Below are positions 28,683 to 38,777 of a stretch of 48,970 bases of DNA, in pieces. Each line of letters starts with the position of its first letter. Within the stretch, counting starts at the first letter, position 1. A program made the translations under genes and the position numbers. The DNA comes from Pseudomonadota bacterium (lineage in GTDB: Bacteria > Pseudomonadota > Gammaproteobacteria > JAKAQQ01), in the NCBI GenBank assembly GCA_027365475.1, contig DAHXNI010000037.1:1-48970 (forward strand), written 5' to 3'. The notes beneath the pieces are model-generated. The model saw only the letters and a list, made by a program, of their open reading frames with translations. It ran no database searches and was not told the origin of the DNA.

Positions 28683-30115
28683 CCTCGTTTGGACAGCAAG
28701 TCTTCATAGATTTGAATATACGCACGGACCCGTCGCTGCCAACTGAAGTCGATGCTCATTGCGCGACGTTGGAGCGCGATCCAGCGTTCGGGAGTGCGCC
28801 AGGCCTGTTCAGCTCGCACGCAGGTCGAGAAAAAGGATTCGAGTGTATCTGGCCCAAACCGGAAGCCTGTGCCACAGGGATCCTGATCGGCATCCTGCAC
28901 GGTATCCCGCAAACCGCCTACCGCGTGGACGATGGGCAGCGTCCCGTAGCGCTGGCTGTATTGCTGGCTCAGCCCGCAGGGTTCAAAGCGTGATGGCATG
29001 AGGAAGAGATCGGCTCCGGCCTCGATGCGATGGGCCCATGACTCGCTTTGCTCGGTCAAAACCCGGATGGCCCCCGGATGATGGCGGGAGAGATCTGCGA
29101 CACGCTGTTCGGCGTCGGATGTCCCGCGGCCCAGCACCACCAGCCGCCAACCGCGACTGACGAGTCGGGGTGCGATTTCCACGAGGCGGTCAATGCCTTT
29201 CTGTTCTGTGAGACGCCCGATAAAGGCAGCAAGTGGCCCGCTCGATTCGGAAAGATCCAGTTGCCCGATCAGTGCCTCGCGACAGTATCGCTTCCCCGTA
29301 AGATCGCTTGCATCATATCGAACCGGGAGCAGGGGGTCGGTTGCGGGATTCCAGCAGTCGGAATCAATGCCATTCAGAATCCCGGTGAGATCACGGGCCC
29401 GCCCCCGCAGGACACCCTCCAGCCCGTTACCGAAAGCTGGAGTCAGGATTTCCCGGGCATAGCTCGGACTCACGGTGGTGAGCCGGTTGGCAAAGATCAA
29501 TCCGGCCTTGAGACAGGAACCTGATCCATAAAACTCGATTCCTCCCTCTGCCCGCCAAAACTCCGGAGCGAGGTCCAGACGTTCGAAGATTTCATGCGGG
29601 AAAAGCCCTTGGTAGGCTAGGTTGTGGATCGTCAATACGGTTGGGATCGGAATCCCGAGCTTGTGGATCCAGAGCGGCAGGAGTCCGGTAGGCCAGTCGT
29701 GGACATGGATCAGGTCGGGTCGAGGGCCCCACTCGTTCTTTTGAGGGATCCAGGCACGTGCAAGGATTTCACAAAGATGTCCATAGCGCAGGACTCCATC
29801 CGGCCATTCCTCACCGAATGAATTGGCATAGGGCCCTCCGTCACGGTCTGAAAAACCCGCTCCGCCGATCCAGATCACTTCGAAGTTATTCGAAATCCTG
29901 GTTGACCGCCAGATGAGTGACGATTGTCCGATTGAGCCTTTTCGCTCGACCGCCCCCGCCGAGCGTGGCGGGCAGTCAACGCCGGTGACCGGAATCAAGA
30001 CCTGAACAGTGTGACCCAGCGCAGAAAGGGTATTCGCAAGCGAGGTCGATACATCTGCCAGTCCGCCTACTTTGATCCACGGTGCGAGTTCAGTCGTGAC
30101 GAAGGCCATTCGCAT
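28667..30115 (-). CDS. glgA: Glycogen synthase (ADP-glucose, GT5)
   Basis: Transfers glucose from ADP-glucose to alpha-1,4-glucan. The 482-residue protein has the ADP-glucose motif K-V-G-G-L-A-D-V at 15-22 (K-T-G-G-L in E. coli), the GT5 starch-synthase catalytic domain, and the GT1-like C-terminal domain with S-R-F-E-P-C-G-L near 376. GGAG precedes the ATG. It diverges from glgC with a ~195-nt interval. Confidence 0.95.
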   Translation of the reverse strand: MRMAFVTTELAPWIKVGGLADVSTSLANTLSALGHTVQVLIPVTGVDCPPRSAGAVERKGSIGQSSLIWRSTRISNNFEVIWIGGAGFSDRDGGPYANSFGEEWPDGVLRYGHLCEILARAWIPQKNEWGPRPDLIHVHDWPTGLLPLWIHKLGIPIPTVLTIHNLAYQGLFPHEIFERLDLAPEFWRAEGGIEFYGSGSCLKAGLIFANRLTTVSPSYAREILTPAFGNGLEGVLRGRARDLTGILNGIDSDCWNPATDPLLPVRYDASDLTGKRYCREALIGQLDLSESSGPLAAFIGRLTEQKGIDRLVEIAPRLVSRGWRLVVLGRGTSDAEQRVADLSRHHPGAIRVLTEQSESWAHRIEAGADLFLMPSRFEPCGLSQQYSQRYGTLPIVHAVGGLRDTVQDADQDPCGTGFRFGPDTLESFFSTCVRAEQAWRTPERWIALQRRAMSIDFSWQRRVRAYIQIYEDLLSKRGQSPS

Positions 30116-30300
30116 GCGATGCTCCGGGGCGTAGTTCGATTTTAAAGAGTGAGACGCCTTATCGTGTCATTCAGGGATCATAGCCGGGATCCGTGCGTGA
30201 TGCCTGTTTTTTTGCGCTGCTGCGCGGCAGGCGTGGTCAACCGCGTCGGTGAAATGTGATAAGGTGAAAGGTGATGCACCTTCTGCCACACAACCACCCC

Positions 30301-30306
30301 TGGAGA
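30301..30306 (+). promoter_or_regulatory. Ribosome binding site deciding the glgC start
   Basis: TGGAGA five bases before GTG 30312. Earlier in-frame GTGs (30249, 30264) lack such a site. The glgA-glgC interval otherwise shows only TTTAAAAT (minus strand, near 30140) as a possible glgA -10. Confidence 0.5.
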
Positions 30307-30311
30307 TTTTC

Positions 30312-31544
30312 GTGAGATCAAGGGGTTTGTCGCAACGGTTTGTCAGCCGCCTGACCCGGGAAACGCTGGCCCTGGTTCTCGCGGGAGGACGTGGCAGCCG
30401 CCTCAATGGGTTGACCGATAACCGTTCCAAACCGGCCATGCCCTTTGGCGGCAAATACCGCATCATCGATTTTCCGCTGTCCAACTGCATGAACTCCGGC
30501 ATTCGCCGGGTCGGGGTTTTGACCCAGTACAAGTCACACTCGCTCATCAAGCATTTGCTGCAGGGCTGGCACTTCCTGAGTGGTGAATTCAACGAGTTCA
30601 TTGACATCCTGCCGGCGCAGCAGCAGAAAGGCAGCCACTGGTACCAGGGGACAGCAGATGCAGTTTTCCAAAATCTCGATATTCTTTCGAATCATGCGCA
30701 TGAATATGTTCTGGTGCTGGGTGGTGACCATGTGTACAAGATGGACTATGGAGAACTGCTCGGATTCCATGTCAACCAGAAAGCCGATGTCACACTCGCG
30801 ACGGTACCGATTCCAGTGAGTGAGTCTCATCGCTTCGGCGTCATTCGCCTTGATTCCGAGTTGCGTATCGTCGAATTCATCGAAAAACCGTCAGCGCCAC
30901 CACCCGAATGGGCGTGTGGGACTCATTGCTTTGCATCCATGGGGGTCTATGTCTTCAACCGCGATTGTCTCGTGCATTATCTCACAGAAGATGCAGCTCG
31001 CCCGGAATCGAGTCACGATTTTGGACACGATGTGATTCCGCGGCTCCTTGCGGAAACGCGGGTGATGGGATTCCGCTTCATCACTGCGGATGGCCAGTCG
31101 GCCTACTGGCGTGATATCGGAGATCTGGATGCGTACTGGCGCTCCAACATGGAACTGATCGAGGTGATACCGGAATGCAATCTTTATGATCCGGACTGGC
31201 CCATCTGGACCGCGACGGAACAGGGTCCGCCAGCCAAGTTCGTCTTTGATGAACCCGAACGCCGCGGTATGGCGCTCAACTCTATGATTGCCGGGGGATG
31301 CATTATTTCCGGTTCAGTGATCCGAGATTCGATCCTGTGTCGCAATGTACGAGTGGAGGACGGTTGTGCCATCGAGCAATCCGTCATCCTTCCAGGCGCC
31401 CGGATTGGGCGAGGCTGCAGACTCTTGCGTGCAGTTGTCGAGGAGGGCGTTGTCGTCCCGGATGAGTGGATTGTGGGTCATGATCCGGGGCATGATGAAG
31501 CACGCTATGAGCGCAGTCCGGGCGGCGTCACGCTCATCCGGTGA
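30312..31544 (+). CDS. glgC: Glucose-1-phosphate adenylyltransferase
   Basis: Makes ADP-glucose, the committed step of glycogen synthesis. The 410-residue protein has L-A-G-G-R-G-S-R-L near 20 (nucleotide loop), K-P-A-M-P-F-G-G-K near 38, G-T-A-D-A-V near 118, G-D-H-V-Y-K-M-D-Y, F-V-E/I-E-K-P near 200 and a C-terminal left-handed helix domain (about 290-400). GTG is preferred from its ribosome site and from alignment with the E. coli start region. It converges on and overlaps eno by 11 nt. Confidence 0.95.
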   Translation: MRSRGLSQRFVSRLTRETLALVLAGGRGSRLNGLTDNRSKPAMPFGGKYRIIDFPLSNCMNSGIRRVGVLTQYKSHSLIKHLLQGWHFLSGEFNEFIDILPAQQQKGSHWYQGTADAVFQNLDILSNHAHEYVLVLGGDHVYKMDYGELLGFHVNQKADVTLATVPIPVSESHRFGVIRLDSELRIVEFIEKPSAPPPEWACGTHCFASMGVYVFNRDCLVHYLTEDAARPESSHDFGHDVIPRLLAETRVMGFRFITADGQSAYWRDIGDLDAYWRSNMELIEVIPECNLYDPDWPIWTATEQGPPAKFVFDEPERRGMALNSMIAGGCIISGSVIRDSILCRNVRVEDGCAIEQSVILPGARIGRGCRLLRAVVEEGVVVPDEWIVGHDPGHDEARYERSPGGVTLIR

Positions 31545-32850
31545 CCGCTGTATAGTGCCCATGGCTCCCGATCGCGGATCCGGGATATATGGCACGATTA
31601 CCCAGCTCGGATTCGATGTCCATCAACCGGTTGTATTTGGAGACCCTTTCCCCGCGTGCCGGGGCACCCGACTTGATCTGGCCAGAGCCGCATGAGACCG
31701 CGAGATCGGCAATGAAACTATCGGGTGTCTCGCCCGAGCGATGTGAAATCATCGTCCGCCACCCGGCTTGTTGTGCGATACGGATGGTGGAGAGGGTTTC
31801 CGTGACCGTTCCAATCTGGTTCAGCTTGATCAGGATCGAGTTGGCATGCCGGTGTTGGATCCCCTCTTCCAGGAGTTTGGGATTGGTGCAAAAAATGTCG
31901 TCTCCAATGATCTGGATCCGTTCGCCCACTTGAGCGGTCAGGTGGCACCAGGCTTCGGCATCCGATTCGCCCAACGGGTCCTCGATCGAGCAGAGAACGG
32001 GGAAATCCTGCACCAGTTGCACGCAAAACTCGACCATCGCATCCGAATCCAGGGTTTTCCCTTCGCTGCGTAGTGTGTAGGTTCGATTTTTACAGAACTC
32101 ACTTGCCGCAAGATCGATCGCAAGAGCGACTTCTTCTCCTGGTCGATATCCTGCACGCTCAATCGACTGCATCAGGATCTCAATGGGTTCGCGATTCGAT
32201 CGGGTCCGGGGCGCAAACCCGCCTTCATCTCCGACTGCTGTATTGAGTTCTTTTCCCTTGAGATCCATGCGTAGCACGTGATAGATCTCAGCGCCCCAGC
32301 GAAGTGCTTCGGAAAACGAGGGGGCCCCGATCGGTGCGATCAGGTATTCCTGGAAATCCGAGCCCTGCCAAAGTGCATGTACGCCGCCATTCCAGATGTT
32401 CATGAATGGAACGGGGAGGCGGACTGGGGGGGTGGATGATCCGGAAAGAGCAGCATAAAGCGGACGTTGTTCGAGATGGGAGCGCGCACGGGCATAAGCC
32501 ATGGAGCAGCCGAGGAGCGCATTGGCGCCGAGTCGCGATTTGTCAGGTGTCCCGTCGATCTCGATCAGTAGCCGATCAAGCGCTTCTTGTGATGCCGGCT
32601 GTTCTGAAACAATTTTTGGAGACAACACGTTGTTGACATGCCCTATAGCACCCAGCACGCCCTTTCCACCGAAACGGTTGGGGTCCCCATCACGAAGTTC
32701 ACAGGCCTCGCGACTGCCGGTCGAGGCGCCTGACGGGATCTCGGCTTCATGCCTGCTGCCGTCGGACAGTTCGCAGACCACAGCAAGAGTCGGATTGCCC
32801 CGGGAATCGAGGATCTCGCGGGCGCGAAAGCTTTTGAGTGTGTGTGGCAT
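31534..32850 (-). CDS. eno: Enolase
   Basis: Interconverts 2-phosphoglycerate and phosphoenolpyruvate. The 438-residue protein has the start A-R-E-I-L-D-S-R-G-N-P-T, G-A-S-T-G near 40, E-D-P near 290, G-D-D near 317, the enolase signature L-I-K-L-N-Q-I-G-T-V-T-E-T near 341 and S-H-R-S-G-E-T near 372. The internal ATG (M-P-H-T-L-K) is chosen over one seven codons upstream, with AGGT upstream and the usual family length. It is the last gene of a leftward sugar-metabolism run; eno usually lies beside pyrG, so this location is unusual. Confidence 0.97.
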   Translation of the reverse strand: MPHTLKSFRAREILDSRGNPTLAVVCELSDGSRHEAEIPSGASTGSREACELRDGDPNRFGGKGVLGAIGHVNNVLSPKIVSEQPASQEALDRLLIEIDGTPDKSRLGANALLGCSMAYARARSHLEQRPLYAALSGSSTPPVRLPVPFMNIWNGGVHALWQGSDFQEYLIAPIGAPSFSEALRWGAEIYHVLRMDLKGKELNTAVGDEGGFAPRTRSNREPIEILMQSIERAGYRPGEEVALAIDLAASEFCKNRTYTLRSEGKTLDSDAMVEFCVQLVQDFPVLCSIEDPLGESDAEAWCHLTAQVGERIQIIGDDIFCTNPKLLEEGIQHRHANSILIKLNQIGTVTETLSTIRIAQQAGWRTMISHRSGETPDSFIADLAVSCGSGQIKSGAPARGERVSKYNRLMDIESELGNRAIYPGSAIGSHGHYTAVTG

Positions 32851-32888
32851 GGTTGACCTGATCGGCTTCAAGTGTCGTGAGTATTGTA

Positions 32889-33611
32889 TCAGCGCGCGAA
32901 ACCGGATTGCAGCTTGGAAGTCGTCCGTTTACGATGGCTGCTCGGGCGGGCAGCCTGATCGCAGAAGAACGAATCATCAAGACCGCCAACCTGGCCTGCG
33001 GGGATTGCCGGGTCGCGCGCAAGCCAACGGACAAGTGCATCTTGTTTGTCTGATCCGCATGCAAGCCACAGTCGGTACATGCCCCGGTTCAGGGTCGGAC
33101 GGGTGAGGGTGAGACGTGGCTGTCCGTGAAAGGAACCCACTGCAGCCACAAATCGATCGACAACTTCAATCACCGGATCGCTCGGGGCAAGCGATGCGGT
33201 GTGTCCGTCTGCTCCGAGCCCCAGGTGGATGAGGTCGAGTTGAGGGGGGTTGCCGCAGATGTGGATCAGTTCCGCTTCATAAGCTTCTGCCAGCTCATCT
33301 GCTGGTATCGCAAGGTTGGATGAAACCGGATGGATCCGAAGCCCAGACGGAATGAGTGGGACCAGATGGGACCAGTTGCGTTCCGGTGAGTGAGCCGGGA
33401 CTAGACGCTCATCTACCTGAAACAGATGGATCTCAGTCCAAGGCAGGGCTTGTGCGAAGAAATCAGCCAACATCGGCCAGGGAGTTGAGCCCCCTGAAAG
33501 CGCGATCGTACAGCGACTCTTTTTGTGGAGCACAGATTGTACACAGTCTGTCATGTAGCGGGACGCGTTACGGCAGGCCGTCTGACAATCCGGTGAGACG
33601 TTCAGTGGCAT
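32889..33611 (-). CDS. pgl: 6-phosphogluconolactonase
   Basis: The DevB/SOL-type lactonase opening 6-phosphogluconolactone. The 240-residue protein has L-S-G-G-S-T-P near 38-44, D-E-R-L-V-P near 67 and L-G-L-G-A-D-G-H-T-A-S-L near 129-140. It follows zwf by 62 nt and precedes eno by 38 nt on the same strand, so it acts on the product of the adjacent dehydrogenase. Confidence 0.93.
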   Translation of the reverse strand: MPLNVSPDCQTACRNASRYMTDCVQSVLHKKSRCTIALSGGSTPWPMLADFFAQALPWTEIHLFQVDERLVPAHSPERNWSHLVPLIPSGLRIHPVSSNLAIPADELAEAYEAELIHICGNPPQLDLIHLGLGADGHTASLAPSDPVIEVVDRFVAAVGSFHGQPRLTLTRPTLNRGMYRLWLACGSDKQDALVRWLARDPAIPAGQVGGLDDSFFCDQAARPSSHRKRTTSKLQSGFAR

Positions 33612-33673
33612 GGGGTTGCGTGTCTCAAAGCTGCATGTCTGGGCTCACCGTCGGGAAATGTTGAAACGAAGCC

Positions 33674-35068
33674 TCATCCCGCTTGGGGGCTCGGGGTTGT
33701 CGGATTATGCCAGCCGCCGTGATGGAGCACGAGAGCATCTGCCTCTTCGGGCCCCATGCTGCCGTCACGGTATTCATAGATCGGGCTTTCCAGCTTCAGA
33801 ATAGGGTCTACGACACGCCAGGCGGCTTCGACTGCATCCTGACTGGCGAAGAGACTCTGGTCGCCACGTATCGCATCACCGAGCAGAAGTTCATAGGGCT
33901 CTTCCTCGCCAGCCTGGTTGCGCATCACGAGGAGTTCGATCGGCTGTCCCACCATGGTTGGTCCGGGACGTTTCGCACGTGCGCCCAATCCGATTTCGAC
34001 CCGATCCGGTCCAAGCCGGAAACGGATGTAGTTGGCACCCGGTGGAAAGGGTTCGTGGGTAATCGAAATCGGTGGCTTTTTGAACTGGACCATGATCTCG
34101 GTCGCTGTTACAGCGAGACATTTGCCAGCCCGGATATAAACAGGGACACCACTCCAGCGCCAAGTTTCGATCGAGGTCTCAAGCGCAACGAACGTCTCGG
34201 TCGTCGAGTGCGGACGGACGCCCTTTTCTTGAAGGTAGCCCTGATACTGTCCGCGGACAATGCGGTCACCTTGAAGCGGTTGGATCGCCTTGAGGATTTT
34301 GGTCTTTTCTTCCCGGTTGGCGTCGGCCGTAGCGTTGATCGGAGGCTCCATGGCGAGAATCGAGAGTGTGTGAAGGAGGTGGTTCTGTACGACGTCCCGT
34401 ACGGTGCCAAGTTCGTCGTAAAGGCTCGCCCGATCGGCCACGCCGAATTTTTCAGACATAGTGATCTGAATATTGTCGACGTAGCGGTTGTTCCAGATTG
34501 GCTCAAGGAAGCTGTTAGCAAACCGAAAATAAACCAGATTGAGCACCGCATCCTTTCCAAGGTAATGATCGATACGGAACAGTCGTTCCTCCGGCACGAT
34601 GCTACGGAGCGTCCGGTTAAGTTCGATAGCCGATGAGAGATCACGTCCGAACGGTTTCTCAACGATGAGATGCGCATTCTGGGTGAGATGGTTCTTGTTC
34701 AGCATATCCGCCACAGAACCAAACAGGCTGGGTGGAATGGCCAGGTAAAACAAAGGCGCCTTGCATTTCTCGAGTTTTGTGGCCAGGGCCTTGAAAGTCG
34801 CCTCATCCTGGTAATCGCCATCGACATAGTCGAATTTTTGGCACAATGCTTCAACAACGGGAGAGCCGAGATCTGGAGCATGGGTCTTCAGGCTTTCGCG
34901 GATCCGCTCCCGCAGCCGTTCAATATCCCAGCCGCTTTTCGCGACACCGAGTAGCAGCGTCGGGAGTACTCCAGCCGCTTCGAGCCTGCCTAGGGCGGAA
35001 AAGATTTTCTTGGCTGCGAGGTCGCCGCTCGCGCCGAATAGGACGAATGCATCTGAACCCCCTGTCAT
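33674..35068 (-). CDS. zwf: Glucose-6-phosphate 1-dehydrogenase
   Basis: First enzyme of the oxidative pentose phosphate pathway. The 464-residue protein has the nucleotide motif F-G-A-S-G-D-L-A at 11-18 and the active-site R-I-D-H-Y-L-G-K at 165-172. It is slightly shorter than E. coli Zwf (491) mainly because the N-terminus starts just before the nucleotide motif. Its ATG overlaps the gnd stop as ATGA. Confidence 0.96.
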   Translation of the reverse strand: MTGGSDAFVLFGASGDLAAKKIFSALGRLEAAGVLPTLLLGVAKSGWDIERLRERIRESLKTHAPDLGSPVVEALCQKFDYVDGDYQDEATFKALATKLEKCKAPLFYLAIPPSLFGSVADMLNKNHLTQNAHLIVEKPFGRDLSSAIELNRTLRSIVPEERLFRIDHYLGKDAVLNLVYFRFANSFLEPIWNNRYVDNIQITMSEKFGVADRASLYDELGTVRDVVQNHLLHTLSILAMEPPINATADANREEKTKILKAIQPLQGDRIVRGQYQGYLQEKGVRPHSTTETFVALETSIETWRWSGVPVYIRAGKCLAVTATEIMVQFKKPPISITHEPFPPGANYIRFRLGPDRVEIGLGARAKRPGPTMVGQPIELLVMRNQAGEEEPYELLLGDAIRGDQSLFASQDAVEAAWRVVDPILKLESPIYEYRDGSMGPEEADALVLHHGGWHNPTTPSPQAG

Positions 35069-36090
35069 GGCCGATCCCCGGACTGTTCGGCATGACCACC
35101 AAACTCACTCCGCAGGGCGGACAGAATCCGTCTCGCATAATCGCTCTCACCCCGCGATTCGAAGCGGGCAAAAAGGGCACTGGCCAGGGTGGGTGCGGGG
35201 GTACCTGATTCGATTGCAGCCTGGAGTGTCCAGCGTCCCTCCCCGGAGTCCGATACTCGGCCATGAAAATCCTTGAGTTCGGGATCCCGAGCGAGGGCAT
35301 CTGCCGCAAGATCAAGCAGCCATGATGAGACGACACTGCCACGCCGCCAGAGCTCGGCGATATCGGCGATCGGGAGGTTATAGCGGTAGGCATCCGGATT
35401 CCGGAGCGGGGTGGTCTCCGCGTTCTGGGCTACGGGTTTCGATCCAATATTGGCGTGTCGCAGAAGATTCAGCCCTTCCGCATAGGCCGCCATGAGACCA
35501 TACTCGATTCCATTATGTACCATCTTGACGAAATGCCCGGCGCCGCTCGGGCCGCAGTAGAGGTACCCGGCCTCCGCCTGTATGGGCGGTGTTTTATTCC
35601 GGGCGGCTGTCCGGCTGACCGTATCCCGGCCCGGCGCCAGGGCTTCGAAAATGGGCTCAAGACGCCTAAAGGCCGCCTCGTCCCCACCAATCATGAGGCA
35701 ATAGCCGCGTTCAAGCCCGAAGACCCCACCACTGGTCCCGGCGTCGAGGTAGTGGATCCCTTGAGACCCGAGCTGGGCCGCGCGGCGTTGATCATCCTGA
35801 TAGAACGAGTTGCCGCCATCGATCAGGGTGTCCCCTGATGTGAGGTGGGGCGCGATCTCGGTAATCGTCTGGTCGACAAGCCCGGCCGGTATCATGAGCC
35901 AGATCGCACGGGGTGTTTTGAGGGCTTTAACTAACTCCCCAACGTTGGATGCCGGGCGAGCGCCTTTGCTTGCAAGTGCCTGGACAGCATGCGTGTCAAT
36001 ATCAAACGCGACAACCGTATGATGGTGGGATAAAAGCCGCTCGGCCATATGGGTGCCCATGCGGCCGAGACCGATCAGACCAAGTTCCAT
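35065..36090 (-). CDS. gnd: 6-phosphogluconate dehydrogenase, short (GntZ/YqeC) type
   Basis: Oxidatively decarboxylates 6-phosphogluconate to ribulose-5-phosphate. At 341 residues it belongs to the short type rather than the ~470-residue E. coli enzyme. Seen: G-L-G-R-M-G at 7-12, Asp30 at the end of the second strand (A-F-D-I-D), D-G-G-N-S near 96, G-T-S-G-G near 123 and the catalytic-lysine segment [10 protein letters not shown]. The Asp at that place often goes with NAD+ preference; that is inference. The start is set by GGAGGTG six bases upstream; a 164-residue upstream in-frame extension overlaps the preceding gene and is rejected. Confidence 0.93.
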   Translation of the reverse strand: MELGLIGLGRMGTHMAERLLSHHHTVVAFDIDTHAVQALASKGARPASNVGELVKALKTPRAIWLMIPAGLVDQTITEIAPHLTSGDTLIDGGNSFYQDDQRRAAQLGSQGIHYLDAGTSGGVFGLERGYCLMIGGDEAAFRRLEPIFEALAPGRDTVSRTAARNKTPPIQAEAGYLYCGPSGAGHFVKMVHNGIEYGLMAAYAEGLNLLRHANIGSKPVAQNAETTPLRNPDAYRYNLPIADIAELWRRGSVVSSWLLDLAADALARDPELKDFHGRVSDSGEGRWTLQAAIESGTPAPTLASALFARFESRGESDYARRILSALRSEFGGHAEQSGDRP

Positions 36091-36124
36091 CAGAGCACCT
36101 CCAAAAGGATGTGTGCGTAAAGAT

Positions 36125-38746
36125 TCAGTGCCACGACAGGATTTCATCGATTGGGGTCCGGAAGACTCGCATTCCGTGTGTCTTGAGAGCCGCGTAATCA
36201 CCGTCGGCTTGTGCCTGGATGAGTTCCCTGAATCCAAAGGAACGGCCAGGTATCGGAAGTTTTTCATCGAATGCATCCGTGCACTGGATGAAAAGTCCGG
36301 TTCGGGGGCCACCTTTATGGAGCTGCCCGGTTGAGTGGAGGTACCGGGGGCCGATCTCGAACTGGGTCGCGATCCGGTAATGGTCACGGAACCGGGTCCG
36401 GATCTGCTCCAGCTTGGGAATGAGCGGGGATTCAAGGTCGATATAAGCCTGCAAAACGAGATAGTCACCGGCACGAATCTCCTGAAGCGCCCGTGACAGG
36501 GGTTCGATCGGAATCGGAGCCCCTCCATGTGACAGTCGTTCCCAGGCAGCTTTTTTTGCCGCCTCGACGTTGGGCTGATCAAACGGGTTGATGGCGAGGA
36601 GATGACCCGCTATCGCCGTGGCAAACTCCCAGCGGAAGACCTCCGCTCCCAGCCGTTCCGGAAAAATAGTTGGAAGTTTCAAAAGGGGTTGGCTGGATTG
36701 GGCGATGGCTTCCAGCTGGGGAGTGTCACTGGTCAGCGTTACGAAAAGACGATCCGATCCGTAGCAGTCGGGCTTGCCGAGTGCCTCTCCCGTGACCGGT
36801 ATGATGCCGCGTCCAGACTTTCCAGTCGATTCGGCGAGCAGCTGCTCAAGCCAGCCTCCAAAATGGCTTAACGGTTCGGGCAGGATCAACGTACATTTGT
36901 CGCGGCCCTGGTGCGCGGAAGTACCGAGGAGGGTTCCCAGTGCGAGACCCGGATTTCCCTCTGCCGGAACACACGGTGCACAGGCTTCAGCCATCGCTTG
37001 GGCTGCGTGCAAGACAGCAGCAACGGGCCCCCGTTTCAGGGCCAGGGCCACGAGACCGAAGTAGGACAGGGCTGAATAGCGTCCTCCGAGATTCGGGTCG
37101 TTCTGAAAGAGTGCACGAAATCCCCGGGTTTCCGCCAATGCCGCAAGTTCAGTACCGGGATCCGTGATCGCAACATAGTGGGATCCGGTTGGGTCCCGTG
37201 ACCAGAACAGTTCAAGCTGGGAGCGGGTCTCGAGTGTCGTTCCCGATTTCGAAGCGATCACGATGAGGGTTCGTTTGGGATCATATGAATCGAATACGCG
37301 CTTCAGTGTCACAGGATGGCTGGTATCGAGGACTCGGATCCGCAGTGTCTTTGGGTTCGCAAAAGCTTCCTCGACGACAAGCGGGAAAAGGCTCGATCCA
37401 CCCATGCCGCACCAGAGCACTTCGCGGATGCCATCCGCGATGACAGCGTCGGTAAATGTCTCAAGTCTGGAAAGGTGCTCCATCATGTATTGTGGTGTTT
37501 CGAGCCAGCCCATGCGGTTGACAATCTCATCGGGGGACGGATGCCAGAGTGTGAAATCACGCTGCCAGAGGCGGTTGGTCAATTTTTCTTGGCCGAGCGA
37601 TTTGAGGGTTTTCCGGATGGAATCGCGATCTGATCCTTGATAGCAGACAAGCGCGTCTTGGGAACGAGTTGCATGGCCCAGTTTTCTGGTCTTCTCCGTG
37701 AGCTGCTTGAGAAGGTCATCAAATGACTGGATGAACGAGTCGCGACCCTTGATCTGGAGATCCAGGCCCCAAGCTTCAAGGTCTATCCCGTCTCGATGGG
37801 CCCGGTCGAGAATCGAGCGAGCCTCCGTCAGTGGCATGAGAGGCTGGGGATCACCTGAGGAGGAGAATGCCAGGAGAGTGGCTTCGGGCACGGTATTGAT
37901 TGTTTGTGGCGCAATCAACCGGTCTACGTAGTAGGTCGGAGGCAAGGCAGGATCCTTGGTTCCGGTCGACGCCCAGAGCAACCGTTGGGGATGGGCACCC
38001 TGTTTCGCGAGGATGCGCCAGCGTTCAGACTGATATAAAGCCTCATAAGCTGCAAAGCTTGTTCGAGCAATAGCCAAACCCAGCAGGTTTGGGTCACTCC
38101 GTTTTTTGCGGGCCAAAGCAAGCGTGTCCCAGCGCGAAATGAACAAGGAGGCGACAGAGGCGATGTTGAGCGGTAATTTCCGGGCCTGACGGATTTCAAG
38201 ACCCTTAAGATAGGCATCTGCCGCAGCCCGATACTGGGATTCAGAAAAAAGGAGCGTGACATTTACCGAAATGCCATCGGCAATTAGTTCGGTGATGGCA
38301 CTCACTCCGGCAGGAGTCCCTGGAACCTTGATCAGGAGGTTCGGGCGACTGACCGCACGGTGGAGTTTCTTTGCTTGGAGCAGTGTCCCTGGGGTGTCAT
38401 CGGCCAAGCGTGGAGAAACCTCAAGCGACACAAAACCGTCAGTTCCCTGACTCGCGTCATAGATTGAACGAAAGCGGTCCGCAGCGTTCTGGAGATCCTC
38501 GATTGCGAGGGTGAAAAAAAGATCCTCAATCGTCTGCCCATGCGATGGATCATATGCCTCGATTGCGGCGTCGTAATCGCTGCTTTCGGCAATGGCGTGA
38601 TCGAAAATGGTGGGGTTCGAAGTCAGACCCCGAATGCCAAGCGTGCGGATATATTCGTCGAGCGTCCCACTCACGAGAATGCCGCGCCGGATGTAATCGA
38701 GCCAAAGACTTTGGCTGGATGCCTGGATGATATCAAGAGGTTTCAT
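36125..38746 (-). CDS. Bifunctional transaldolase / glucose-6-phosphate isomerase
   Basis: A fused enzyme of 873 residues. The N-terminal transaldolase part (about 1-365) has G-L-T-S-N-P-T-I-F near 40, the Schiff-base Lys140 in L-L-I-K-V-P-G-T, V-N-V-T-L-L-F and W-A-S-T-G-T-K near 248. The C-terminal isomerase part (about 385-873) has G-M-G-G-S-S near 430, A-S-K-S-G-T-T-L-E near 473 and an L-P-E-P segment. Such tal-pgi fusions are known in several bacteria. It joins the non-oxidative pentose phosphate pathway to fructose-6-phosphate/glucose-6-phosphate exchange. The start is M-K-P-L-D with GAGG upstream; a longer in-frame extension overlapping the GH15 gene is rejected. Confidence 0.94.
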   Translation of the reverse strand: MKPLDIIQASSQSLWLDYIRRGILVSGTLDEYIRTLGIRGLTSNPTIFDHAIAESSDYDAAIEAYDPSHGQTIEDLFFTLAIEDLQNAADRFRSIYDASQGTDGFVSLEVSPRLADDTPGTLLQAKKLHRAVSRPNLLIKVPGTPAGVSAITELIADGISVNVTLLFSESQYRAAADAYLKGLEIRQARKLPLNIASVASLFISRWDTLALARKKRSDPNLLGLAIARTSFAAYEALYQSERWRILAKQGAHPQRLLWASTGTKDPALPPTYYVDRLIAPQTINTVPEATLLAFSSSGDPQPLMPLTEARSILDRAHRDGIDLEAWGLDLQIKGRDSFIQSFDDLLKQLTEKTRKLGHATRSQDALVCYQGSDRDSIRKTLKSLGQEKLTNRLWQRDFTLWHPSPDEIVNRMGWLETPQYMMEHLSRLETFTDAVIADGIREVLWCGMGGSSLFPLVVEEAFANPKTLRIRVLDTSHPVTLKRVFDSYDPKRTLIVIASKSGTTLETRSQLELFWSRDPTGSHYVAITDPGTELAALAETRGFRALFQNDPNLGGRYSALSYFGLVALALKRGPVAAVLHAAQAMAEACAPCVPAEGNPGLALGTLLGTSAHQGRDKCTLILPEPLSHFGGWLEQLLAESTGKSGRGIIPVTGEALGKPDCYGSDRLFVTLTSDTPQLEAIAQSSQPLLKLPTIFPERLGAEVFRWEFATAIAGHLLAINPFDQPNVEAAKKAAWERLSHGGAPIPIEPLSRALQEIRAGDYLVLQAYIDLESPLIPKLEQIRTRFRDHYRIATQFEIGPRYLHSTGQLHKGGPRTGLFIQCTDAFDEKLPIPGRSFGFRELIQAQADGDYAALKTHGMRVFRTPIDEILSWH

Positions 38747-38777
38747 TGCGAGATCCTCTGTCAGGATGAAAGACGGC

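Noticed and set aside
33683-34636. 317-codon plus-strand frame
   Set aside because: Antisense to zwf, which has intact motifs.
36091-36582. 164-residue N-terminal extension of gnd
   Set aside because: Overlaps tal-pgi; GGAGGTG marks the start at 36090.
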